39,720 nucleotides of DNA from Prevotellaceae bacterium (lineage in GTDB: Bacteria; Bacteroidota; Bacteroidia; Bacteroidales; Bacteroidaceae), in assembly GCA_022508665.1 (NCBI GenBank), contig JAFLUT010000010.1:1-39720 (forward strand), written 5' to 3'. The notes beneath the pieces are model-generated. The model did not search any database. It had not been told where the DNA came from and was given only the letters and a program-made list of their open reading frames with translations. Each line of letters begins with the position of its first letter. The stretch's first letter is position 1. Below are positions 9,954-16,791 of this stretch, one piece after another. Made by a program: the position numbers and the translations under genes.

Positions 9954-10841
9954 ATGGATTTTGTTTCAGTGAAAGAATATGCCAAGGCGCATGGCATAGC
10001 AGAACGCACGGTGCGTAACTATTGCGTTCAAGGTAAAATACCTGGTGTACAATTTGTAGGGAAGACATGGAGCATCCCTTCTGATGCTGCTTTGCCTGTA
10101 AGGATAAATGCCAAAGTGAGAATATCTCCACTCTTAAAAGCCTTGCGAGAACAAAAAGACATAAAGATGAAAGGCGGCATATACCATAGGACACAAATTG
10201 ACCTTACCTACAACTCAAACCATATTGAGGGTAGCCGCTTGACAACGGAACAAACAAGATACATATTTGAGACCAACACAATTGGCATAACTTCCGAAGC
10301 AATCAACGTTGATGACATCATAGAGACAAGCAATCACTTTCGCTGTTTTGACTTTATTATTGACCACGCAATAGAACCGCTTACGGAAAGCATGATAATG
10401 CAACTTCATGGCATTCTCAAAGCAGGTACAACAGATGCTTCTAAACCTTGGTTTGCCGTAAGCGAATACAAACGATTGCCCAATGAAGTAGGAGGGATGG
10501 AGACAGTTTCTCCCAAGGACGTAGGGGCATCCATTCGTGCGTTATTAAAAGATTATCGTAGCAAGACATCTGTTGCCTTCGAAGACATATTGGACTTTCA
10601 CCAACAGTTTGAAGCCATCCATCCGTTTCAAGATGGCAATGGTCGTGTCGGAAGGCTTATCATGTTCAAAGAGTGCCTTCATCACGGCATTGTGCCTTTC
10701 ATCATCACAGACGAACTGAAAATGTTCTACTACAGAGGTTTGCGTGAATGGAAAAACACCCCCAACTATCTCACAGACACCTGCTTGACAGCCCAAGACA
10801 ACTATAAAAAATCACTTGATTACTTTAAGGTTACATATTAA
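9954..10841 (+). CDS. Fic family protein with N-terminal helix-turn-helix
   Basis: A Fic-domain enzyme, a family that usually transfers AMP from ATP to a protein hydroxyl. The full active-site motif HPFQDGNGRVGR (residues 223-234) is present with catalytic His223. An inhibitory-helix motif SNHIEG (88-93, pattern S/TxxxEG) lies N-terminal to the Fic core, so this is a class II, self-inhibited Fic protein that needs no separate antitoxin. The first 45 residues (FVSVKEYAKAHGIAERTVRNYC, then QFVGKTWSIPSDA) resemble the excisionase/MerR-like winged helix that reads DNA. I chose ATG 9954 because it follows the -7 box at the right distance; a TTG at 9918 lies inside that box. It is convergent to the Zorya-like operon and shares its AT-rich composition. 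The target protein is unknown. Confidence 0.88.
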   Translation: MDFVSVKEYAKAHGIAERTVRNYCVQGKIPGVQFVGKTWSIPSDAALPVRINAKVRISPLLKALREQKDIKMKGGIYHRTQIDLTYNSNHIEGSRLTTEQTRYIFETNTIGITSEAINVDDIIETSNHFRCFDFIIDHAIEPLTESMIMQLHGILKAGTTDASKPWFAVSEYKRLPNEVGGMETVSPKDVGASIRALLKDYRSKTSVAFEDILDFHQQFEAIHPFQDGNGRVGRLIMFKECLHHGIVPFIITDELKMFYYRGLREWKNTPNYLTDTCLTAQDNYKKSLDYFKVTY

Positions 10842-10865
10842 TTGACATTGTGTAGCAGCCAAATC

Positions 10866-10891
10866 TTTTCCACGACGTAGTGGGTGGAAAA
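10866..10891. terminator. hairpin between convergent fic and HNH genes
   Basis: Arms TTTTCCAC (10866-10873) and GTGGAAAA (10884-10891) form an 8-bp stem with a 10-base loop; the overlapping pair CCAC/GTGG offers an alternative. Its place between two convergent stop codons suggests a shared terminator, though the U tract is short. Confidence 0.5.
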
Positions 10892-10940
10892 TCTTAAAGT
10901 GAGTAATATCTTATCCGCAATGTTGCTTTTTTACAAGTTG

Positions 10941-11747
10941 TTATTTTTTTCGTCTTGTTTTGCCATACTTTTTTATAAAATCCTCATATAAATACAGGTT
11001 GCTTCCTGTAGTTAACCGTTGTTTATGATGTTCATCTACTTCTGAATGGCATCCATAACATAAGCATTGTAAATTATTAACATTGTTATTTAATTTGTTC
11101 CCACTTTTGTGATGAACATGCATATACATTCTATCATATAAATCACTTATATTTAATCCACACTTTTCACAAGTGTAGTCTTTATGTTCTCTATATTCTT
11201 TACTCACAAAATCCCAATCACGAGTATATCCAAACAAATCTACTTCAACATTTGTTTCCGTGTCATCTTCTTCACCCTCTTTTTTAAGTATCTCCACAAA
11301 TTGTGTACTATTGATGTCTCCCCATTCACGAATATTATGCAAACAATATCTGCACAATGGTAAATCTGAAACTATTTCTTCTCTGCGACAATTATCTATA
11401 TTATATACGGGAACATTTTTTGTATTGGCTCTTACATAATGTTCCCTAAAAGTACCTGATTTTATAAACTCCTGAATGGTTTGGCAATTACTTATATGAA
11501 AGCGTGGTTTACCATATTGTTCTAATCTATAATCACGTTTATAAAGAAATACACGTCTTTCTATACAATCTTCGCTTTTGATAAAGATTCCATCTTTACG
11601 AAAAATTATTTCCCCTCGTTGAATAGAGTGGAAATCCACCTCTTCGGGTCTTAACTCTCTGTAACCTTTTGTTTTTTCCACCCTATAACCTAACTTTGTT
11701 AGCAAACTTTTCAATGGGGCAAAATCATATATTGGTTCGTCTTCCAT
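10941..11747 (-). CDS. HNH endonuclease, ZorE-like effector
   Basis: A 268-residue protein with a C-terminal HNH nuclease domain: zinc pair C193/C196 (CEKCG), catalytic MHVHHKSGNK (H212/H213), NNL at 224-226, then CLCYGCH with C230, C233 and H234. The N-terminal 150 residues include GKPRFHISNCQTIQEFIKSG and a second Cys pair (LCRYC, 132-135); this part I do not recognise as a named domain. It is the last gene of an operon, starting 6 bases after the MotB-like gene. In type II Zorya systems the third gene, zorE, codes an HNH nuclease that acts on DNA once the ZorAB complex detects phage. Position and domain fit that role. Whether it belongs to the known ZorE family or replaces it needs an alignment. 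ATG start. Confidence 0.8.
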   Translation of the reverse strand: MEDEPIYDFAPLKSLLTKLGYRVEKTKGYRELRPEEVDFHSIQRGEIIFRKDGIFIKSEDCIERRVFLYKRDYRLEQYGKPRFHISNCQTIQEFIKSGTFREHYVRANTKNVPVYNIDNCRREEIVSDLPLCRYCLHNIREWGDINSTQFVEILKKEGEEDDTETNVEVDLFGYTRDWDFVSKEYREHKDYTCEKCGLNISDLYDRMYMHVHHKSGNKLNNNVNNLQCLCYGCHSEVDEHHKQRLTTGSNLYLYEDFIKKYGKTRRKK

Positions 11748-11753
11748 GTCTTA

Positions 11754-12446
11754 TTATAATGATTTAACAAAATTTTCAAGCACTTCTTCTCCTGCTGTCA
11801 CAATACGAAATTCAACACGACGAGATTTTGTGCGGTCTATCTCTTTGCCACTAATTGCTATATATTCCCCGTCTGCATCAACAGCCTTCCCAAATGAAAG
11901 CCCATTAGCAGTAAACCAATATTCAAGAGTTTGGCGCTGTTCTTGTGGCAAATCTTTGTAAAATGGCATCTGCCTTATATAAGATAAAACACTATAAGAG
12001 CGATTTTGTGAAAGTCGCAAATTATCCAAATAGGAATCCCCATACATAGATATAGGAGTATCATCCGTATGCCCCTCTACACGTATCTCATGTATTCTAT
12101 TTGCTAATGAATCTTTCATTAAAATGCTGAGGTATCTTGGGATGAAAGTATCAAGTATTTTGCAGAATTGTGGGGCAAGTTGATCTGAACCTGATGCAAA
12201 CAGTACTTCTGGATTATTAAATTTCATTGACAAATCTTTGCCTATTGTCATTTTCCATTCTGATGTATCTGCCTTAAATTCACTGACAAGTTTCTCATGC
12301 AAATGTTGCTTTGTTTCCATGTAATCTGTTAATACAGTCTGATTCTTTTGTACTTCAATCATATATGCGATTGCAACAAATAAAAAGATAACCATTAACC
12401 CTGTCATTAAGTCCGAAACGGACATCCATACATTATGCTTTGCCAT
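11754..12446 (-). CDS. zorB: ZorB-like MotB/OmpA domain membrane protein
   Basis: A 230-residue inner-membrane protein with one transmembrane helix (about 12-30, DLMTGLMVIFLFVAIAYMI). An Asp at residue 12, at the mouth of the helix, corresponds to the ion-binding Asp of MotB, TolR and ZorB. After a short linker the periplasmic OmpA-like peptidoglycan-binding domain covers about 75-220, with EIRVEGHTDD, NLRLSQNRSYSVLSYI and RRVEFRI as the usual motifs. It starts 5 bases after the MotA-like gene and stops 6 bases before the HNH gene, so all three are surely co-transcribed. A flagellar or TonB motor is unlikely because no flagellar or TonB genes are near and a nuclease is. Type II-like Zorya is the best fit. 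Confidence 0.82.
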   Translation of the reverse strand: MAKHNVWMSVSDLMTGLMVIFLFVAIAYMIEVQKNQTVLTDYMETKQHLHEKLVSEFKADTSEWKMTIGKDLSMKFNNPEVLFASGSDQLAPQFCKILDTFIPRYLSILMKDSLANRIHEIRVEGHTDDTPISMYGDSYLDNLRLSQNRSYSVLSYIRQMPFYKDLPQEQRQTLEYWFTANGLSFGKAVDADGEYIAISGKEIDRTKSRRVEFRIVTAGEEVLENFVKSL

Positions 12447-12451
12447 AATAA

Positions 12452-14122
12452 TTACTTATTAGTCTTACCATTTATCATCGCTTGAATACAAGAATCAAGT
12501 TGTGCTAATGTGGTACTAAGCCTCTGATAAAATTGCTGATTAAGCCCAGTTATTTGAGTGTTAAGTGAGTTTGTTCCATTAGCAATAATTCCAACACCTT
12601 CTTCCATTTTTTGTTTGGTTTCATTCCAAAATTGTTCACCATAATCTTTTATCTTACTTATTTCCTCTAATTTTTGTATCAACAGAACAACACCATCAAC
12701 AAAATTCCGTTGTTTCTTCACCCAATCATTCAATGCTTTTGTGGATGTATCAAATGTTTCCATGTTGGACTGCGTAAGGGTTGCTGTTTCTTGCAGTTTT
12801 GTAGATACTTGTATAAATTTCTCATCCTCGACAATAACTTTATTCAAGGCTTCTACAATTTGGTGTAGTTTACCCCCTTCGCTAACAAGTTGTTTTGTGT
12901 CCTCATCAACTTTTGACAAAGAAATAGAAGTGTCCTCGAAATTGTCAGCCATTTTCTGATATTGAGTCGTAAGACGAGAAATCATTTCTTTGTTTTCTTG
13001 CTGCCATATATTGAGGCGTTCAACACTTTTGTTCAGTTGGTCAAAATTCTCTTGGATAAGTTTGTTAATCAACGCATTCATTTGTTTTTGGAACTCTTCT
13101 GTCACCTTCTTCATCACCTCCACAAGTGCTTCCGTATTGCTCTTTTTCAACAATTCAGAGAACTCTTGAAATTTATCATTAAGCAAGATATTTGTCTTTG
13201 CCATATTTTCTTCTATTTCAATGACTTCTCCATGAATTATATCTCCCAATTTAACAATGTTGTCAGCAACAGACTGCCCAATAGATACGGTTGCTTCTGT
13301 ATGGTCGGCAACTTCTCCAATTATATTGTACACTCTACCAAATTCTGTTATTTGAGTTGAACTATGTGTTTCTATTTGTTTGTCAATATCCTCTATATTA
13401 CCCACAGATGCTGTTATGCTTGCCAAAGAGCCATTTGTTTCAGTTATCATTTCTACAATTTTTGTAAAATTATTGCTATTTGTTGTGATAAGAATAGCCA
13501 TTTGATTTATGGCTGTCAACATATTCTCACAATGAGTAATTATAACCCCATGATTATTATTAACTTGGTTCAAAAGTGTAGTAATGTTGTTATAAAAGGC
13601 TGCTTGTACTTGCGATTGCTGTTGTGTTTGCTGAGCGATAGCATCACTCATGGTTTGTATAGCCTTTGTGATTTGTCCAGCAGCAACATTGATGTCTGAA
13701 ACTCCATTGTCGTCTTTATCAAATAAATGTGATATGAAGTAAGATAAAATCATTGAACAAGACATACCTGCCAACGATGTAAAAAAAGCAGTTTTTAATC
13801 CATCTAACAATTCAGGAATACTTGCCGTTAAATTATTCGAATTAAAATGCAATAGTCCAATTGTAATTCCTAAAAAAGTACCAAGCACACCCAATGTGGA
13901 TACAATAGACGGAATTTGTTCTATCCGCCGTCGTTGCTGCATTAGATGTCCTCTTCGTTTCTGCCAGCATATCCATATCGATGCACAAATTGCAGCAAAG
14001 ATAATAATTACAACACTTACCCATGTAAGAGTATTTAATTTCCCAATAGCAATAAAATCTCCAAACATAAATATCCATAATAAGCCTTGTTTGAATCCCT
14101 TTACAAAGCCATTAAATAACAA
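12452..14122 (-). CDS. zorA: ZorA-like MotA/ExbB proton-channel protein with long cytoplasmic tail
   Basis: A 556-residue membrane protein. Hydrophobic segments lie at about 13-28, 32-53, 70-93 and 112-134. The core IPSIVSTLGVLGTFLGITIG plus LLDGLKTAFFTSLAGM is the MotA/TolQ/ExbB signature. From about 140 to the end the chain is hydrophilic, Gln/Asn/Glu/Lys-rich and helical in pattern, a cytoplasmic tail of some 400 residues. ZorA proteins have this shape; in Zorya the tail is thought to pass the signal of envelope damage from the ion-driven ZorAB motor to the effector. The coding region is distinctly AT-rich. The start is uncertain: TTG at 14122 directly follows an in-frame stop, and the first ATG is at 14068, which would remove the first short hydrophobic segment. 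A small frame ends 5 bases upstream. Confidence 0.82.
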   Translation of the reverse strand: MLFNGFVKGFKQGLLWIFMFGDFIAIGKLNTLTWVSVVIIIFAAICASIWICWQKRRGHLMQQRRRIEQIPSIVSTLGVLGTFLGITIGLLHFNSNNLTASIPELLDGLKTAFFTSLAGMSCSMILSYFISHLFDKDDNGVSDINVAAGQITKAIQTMSDAIAQQTQQQSQVQAAFYNNITTLLNQVNNNHGVIITHCENMLTAINQMAILITTNSNNFTKIVEMITETNGSLASITASVGNIEDIDKQIETHSSTQITEFGRVYNIIGEVADHTEATVSIGQSVADNIVKLGDIIHGEVIEIEENMAKTNILLNDKFQEFSELLKKSNTEALVEVMKKVTEEFQKQMNALINKLIQENFDQLNKSVERLNIWQQENKEMISRLTTQYQKMADNFEDTSISLSKVDEDTKQLVSEGGKLHQIVEALNKVIVEDEKFIQVSTKLQETATLTQSNMETFDTSTKALNDWVKKQRNFVDGVVLLIQKLEEISKIKDYGEQFWNETKQKMEEGVGIIANGTNSLNTQITGLNQQFYQRLSTTLAQLDSCIQAMINGKTNK

Positions 14123-14127
14123 TTAGG

Positions 14128-14322
14128 TCACAATTTACATTTGCTTATATATACAAAACGTGGGATTCTATACCTGTTACCCGTCCCACGATTTGAGGCT
14201 CTCGCATTGCCCAGTCCTGCTGAAACGAGCAACGAGAAGCCCACGAGAATGCTATACCACATCCGTACAACACAAAACATGCCTACATCAGATGTGTATA
14301 GGTATAACATATCTATGAGCAT
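14128..14322 (-). CDS. possible 64-residue exported leader peptide or gene remnant upstream of zorA
   Basis: A 64-codon frame ends 5 bases before the zorA start, the same spacing as inside the operon. From an internal Met its product reads MWYSILVGFSLLVSAGLGNARA and then a short basic tail, which looks like a signal peptide with an A-x-A site. Its base composition is richer in G and C than zorA. Two readings are open: a small membrane or secreted component of the Zorya-like operon, or the 5' stump of a secreted-protein gene cut off when the island inserted. I cannot decide between them. Confidence 0.3.
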   Translation of the reverse strand: MLIDMLYLYTSDVGMFCVVRMWYSILVGFSLLVSAGLGNARASNRGTGNRYRIPRFVYISKCKL

Positions 14323-14382
14323 TCATCGTTGCTTTGCTTTAAGCGGGACTTGAGATTTGCGAGATTTCAAATCGCTAAAGAC

Positions 14383-14403
14383 AAAGCGTCTGATAAACGC
14401 TTT
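14383..14403. other. hairpin in the zorA upstream region
   Basis: Arms AAAGCGT (14383-14389) and ACGCTTT (14397-14403) with a 7-base loop. A second small stem, GATTTG (14354-14359) with CAAATC (14368-14373), is adjacent. Both would lie in the leader of a transcript started at 14454 on the minus strand. The rest of 14323-14628 holds only the divergent promoters listed separately. Confidence 0.4.
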
Positions 14404-14453
14404 ATATATAACCTTTCAACCAATACTATTAGAGTGCCAATCGAAAGATGTTG

Positions 14454-14461
14454 CAAATATA
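14454..14461 (-). promoter_or_regulatory. candidate promoter for the Zorya-like operon
   Basis: TATATTTG on the minus strand fits the -7 consensus and is the best candidate upstream of zorA. The implied leader is about 320 bases and contains the 64-codon frame and the hairpins. No good TTTG is seen at -33, so an activator or a weak basal level is possible. Confidence 0.4.
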
Positions 14462-14566
14462 CCACTTTTGTACTAAATAACAATAAAACAAGATTAACAT
14501 TTTCCCAATAGATACAAAAATCAAAATGATTATTTTGTTTACCAGGTCTATTGGGCAACAAATTTA

Positions 14567-14597
14567 TTTGCAAACTCATCAAATTTTCATATCTTTG
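14567..14597 (+). promoter_or_regulatory. promoter of the DUF6078 gene
   Basis: TTTG at 14567-14570 and TATCTTTG at 14590-14597 with 19 bases between them match the Bacteroidetes promoter exactly. The start codon is 31 bases downstream. Confidence 0.8.
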
Positions 14598-14628
14598 CGA
14601 TAGTTTTTAATTATTGAACCTATAGAAT

Positions 14629-15063
14629 ATGCCGAAAAGAACCTATACCTCGTTGCCGGAGAATTATCCGGTGTGTTTGCATGCCAAATGTAAGGTGGCA
14701 TCATCGTGTTTGCATCAGTTGGCTTACCCGAAACTGCTGGAGAGTGAGGCGTTTCTGCATCTGATAAATCCTAATATGTGTAGCAAAAACAAGAAGTGCA
14801 GGTTTTATCGTGACTCTGCACCTGTGATGTACGCTCGGGGATTTACAAATTTTCAGCAGAGGATGTATCCGCAGCAGTATCAGGAGTTTATGACGATATT
14901 GAAGGGGAAGTTTGGGAGGAATGCGTATTTTGAGCGCCGCAGCGGCATAAGTGCGTTGTCGCCAAAGGAACAGAAGATTGTGCTTGATGCTCTGAAAAAG
15001 GCTGGAGTAACGGAGGAAATGAAGTTCGACTCATACGAGGAAAATATCAATTGGTATGACTAA
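14629..15063 (+). CDS. DUF6078 family protein
   Basis: A 144-residue soluble protein resembling the DUF6078 family of Bacteroidetes, whose function is unknown. The N-terminal half holds spaced cysteines C16, C21, C27, C51 and C57 in YPVCLHAKCKVASSCLHQ and MCSKNKKCRFYR, which suggests a metal site. The C-terminal half includes FGRNAYFERRSGISALSPKEQKIVLDALKKAGV, the best conserved part of the family. It may act on nucleic acid, but that is only a guess from the Cys cluster and basic residues. It is a single gene with its own strong promoter, followed at once by a palindromic tandem repeat that probably ends the transcript. It marks the outer edge of the AT-rich island. Confidence 0.7.
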   Translation: MPKRTYTSLPENYPVCLHAKCKVASSCLHQLAYPKLLESEAFLHLINPNMCSKNKKCRFYRDSAPVMYARGFTNFQQRMYPQQYQEFMTILKGKFGRNAYFERRSGISALSPKEQKIVLDALKKAGVTEEMKFDSYEENINWYD

Positions 15064-15064
15064 T

Positions 15065-15162
15065 CCAGTCCTCCACGGTGGAGGACTGGAGTCCTTCATT
15101 AGGAGGATTGCAGTCCTCGTAATGGAGGATTAAAGTCATCCATTAGAAGGACTATGGTCCTT
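15065..15162. repeat. 22-23-bp palindromic tandem repeat downstream of DUF6078
   Basis: Units begin at 15067, 15090, 15112, 15134 and 15156 (partial), each close to AGTCCTCCATTAGGAGGATT and each itself an imperfect palindrome. The first unit gives a perfect stem: CCAGTCCTCCAC (15065-15076) and GTGGAGGACTGG (15078-15089) around one G. It probably serves as transcript terminator. From 15163 to 15272 I see nothing else. Confidence 0.8.
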
Positions 15163-15272
15163 GCTGAAATGCTTCTGAGGAGGTGAGCGACTGAGTGGCA
15201 ATTTACTGAAAAGCAAACGACGAAACAAAAAATTGGCGTCACAAAAAGGGAAAAAATCGTTGGCTTATCTTT

Positions 15273-15320
15273 TTTCTGTTATGGAGAGTAAAGTTATTTC
15301 TGTTATGGAGAGCAAAGTTA
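15273..15320. repeat. tandem 24-bp direct repeat in promoter region
   Basis: Two adjacent copies of a 24-base unit (15273-15296 and 15297-15320), beginning TTTCTGTTATGGAGAG and ending AAAGTTA, differing at one base. They lie immediately upstream of the -7 box at 15333 and cover the -33 position, as a regulator binding site would. On the minus strand the second copy contains TAACTTTG, itself a -7 box, so a leftward promoter duplicated by slippage is an alternative. Confidence 0.7.
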
Positions 15321-15332
15321 ATAAAAACTCGC

Positions 15333-15340
15333 TATATTTG
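15333..15340 (+). promoter_or_regulatory. -7 box of the three-gene envelope operon
   Basis: TATATTTG fits the -7 consensus; the start codon is 118 bases downstream, leaving a leader of about 110 bases. The -33 region is occupied by the 24-bp repeats rather than TTTG, which suggests regulated activation. Confidence 0.6.
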
Positions 15341-15458
15341 CAACGATTTAGCTGATGAGGGATGATTTTAGAGAAAATCAACAATGCTATCGTAACAACA
15401 TCTGAAAACTATCAACAAAGTATAATTATAAAATAACACTTAAAAAACTAACAACAAG

Positions 15459-16046
15459 ATGAAGAAGATTTTCATTGCAGTAATGGCTATTGCGGCCATT
15501 GGGTTCTCCGCATGTGGAGGAAGCGTGTCGAACAATGCAGAGAATGATTCTGTTTATGTAGACACAACTACTGTTGAAGAGCCAGTAGTAAACGACATCG
15601 AAGATTTGACAAAAGCGCTCGAATCGGGAAGTGCAGAGGAAACACAGTCTGCCCTCGCCAAAGCACAGGAGTACATCGAGAAACTGAATGCTGAAGGCAA
15701 GGTTGAGGAAGCGAAGGCATACATCGCACAACTGCAAGAGTACATCGCGAATAACGAGGAGAAGATTGCCGCGCTTGCAGAGAAAACTCCTGCAATCACG
15801 ACTATCGTGTCGGCTGTGAAGGCTATCCCTGCAGACGCCGTTTCTGCTGCCACGAAAGTAGAAAGTGAGGCAAAAGAGGCTGCAGAAGATGCAAAGAAAA
15901 CTGCAGAAAAGGCGAAGGAGGCGGCATCGGACGCTGTGAACTCTGCCAAAGACGCTACAAACAACGCCGTGAAGTCTGCTAAGACAGAGGCTACAGAGGC
16001 TGTGGATGCAGCAAGAGATGCCGTGAAGAACAAACTCGGACTTTAA
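15459..16046 (+). CDS. lipoprotein with LEA-like Ala/Lys/Glu helical repeats
   Basis: A 195-residue lipoprotein: the signal MKKIFIAVMAIAAIGFSAC has a lipobox with acylated Cys19. A Thr/Val/Glu linker follows, then a helical region (about 45-105, with repeated AKAQEYIEKL / IAQLQEYIANN). The C-terminal 75 residues are nearly all Ala, Lys, Glu, Asp and Val in a periodic pattern (EAAEDAKKTAEKAKEAASDA), like group 3 LEA or apolipophorin-type amphipathic helices. Such segments can cover membranes or protect proteins, but no function is known here. It is the first gene of an operon, 4 bases before the DUF2807 gene. The opposite strand is also open for long stretches, an effect of the codon bias. Confidence 0.75.
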   Translation: MKKIFIAVMAIAAIGFSACGGSVSNNAENDSVYVDTTTVEEPVVNDIEDLTKALESGSAEETQSALAKAQEYIEKLNAEGKVEEAKAYIAQLQEYIANNEEKIAALAEKTPAITTIVSAVKAIPADAVSAATKVESEAKEAAEDAKKTAEKAKEAASDAVNSAKDATNNAVKSAKTEATEAVDAARDAVKNKLGL

Positions 16047-16050
16047 GTGC

Positions 16051-16767
16051 ATGAGACATAAAATTTTCACTATCTTGGCAACCCTGTCTGTGCTGGCTGC
16101 ATGCAATAGTACCGCTCCGAAGCAGGAGGGGGAAAGCGGTGCAGACAGCACAGACAGGAGACCTGCGAATGTTGTGAGGCGACCGCTCAACACTCTCAAA
16201 GAGTTTACTCATCTGACCAATCTCGGGAGCGTCAATATCATATACACCCAAGGCGACTACAGCATGGAGGTGGAGGGCGACAGCACGATGTTGCAGTATC
16301 TTGTGACGTCTTTCGACAGCAATCTGCTCACTGTATCGATGCGGTCAGACGGCAACAAGAACATAAACCTCTATGGCAACACGAGCAACGTGACGATGTA
16401 TCTTTCATGCCCCAACCTGAAATGCGTCAGCATCTGCGGCAACGGAGGATTTGAAAGCATCGGGAAATGGAGCGGCGACGACATTGAGATGGGAATTCTC
16501 AGCACAGGCGCAATGCGTCTTGACACGATAGAATGTAACACGTTCAGCATGCAATCGACCAGTGTAAGCATTGTCAGCATTGCCAACTTGAAAGCACAGG
16601 AGGCGACCATCATGACCCGAACAAACGCAACTGTTGACATGAATGTGGATGTAAATGACTTGAATATTCTCAATGACGGAAAGCCAAAGATGACGTTGGC
16701 AGGGAAAGCGACTAACCTGCTGATTAAGAACCCTAAGGATGAGGAATTTGTGAACCTCATTAAATAG
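16051..16767 (+). CDS. DUF2807 lipoprotein (head GIN domain)
   Basis: A 238-residue lipoprotein with signal MRHKIFTILATLSVLAAC and acylated Cys18. Residues about 50-225 match the DUF2807 'putative auto-transporter adhesin, head GIN' fold common in Bacteroidetes: LTNLGSVNIIYTQGDYSMEV, then repeated beta strands such as LKCVSICGNGGFESIG that form a right-handed beta-helix-like solenoid. Function is not established; surface or periplasmic binding is assumed. It begins 4 bases after the LEA-like lipoprotein and 24 bases before the thioredoxin-like gene, so the three are probably one envelope operon. Confidence 0.8.
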   Translation: MRHKIFTILATLSVLAACNSTAPKQEGESGADSTDRRPANVVRRPLNTLKEFTHLTNLGSVNIIYTQGDYSMEVEGDSTMLQYLVTSFDSNLLTVSMRSDGNKNINLYGNTSNVTMYLSCPNLKCVSICGNGGFESIGKWSGDDIEMGILSTGAMRLDTIECNTFSMQSTSVSIVSIANLKAQEATIMTRTNATVDMNVDVNDLNILNDGKPKMTLAGKATNLLIKNPKDEEFVNLIK

Positions 16768-16791
16768 TATTGAAGAACAGAGATAGGAACT

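Noticed and set aside
11754..14122. Flagellar motor (motAB) or TonB/Tol energy-transducing genes
   Set aside because: No flagellar, tonB or tolA genes are present, the MotA-like protein has a very long cytoplasmic tail, and an HNH nuclease is in the same operon.
15065..15162. CRISPR array
   Set aside because: The 22-23-base units follow each other without spacers and are self-palindromic; no cas genes are near.
15426..16199. A 257-codon minus-strand frame opposite the LEA-like lipoprotein
   Set aside because: The Cys/Leu-rich product mirrors the Ala/Lys/Glu codons of the plus-strand gene; the plus frame has a signal peptide, lipobox and operon context.
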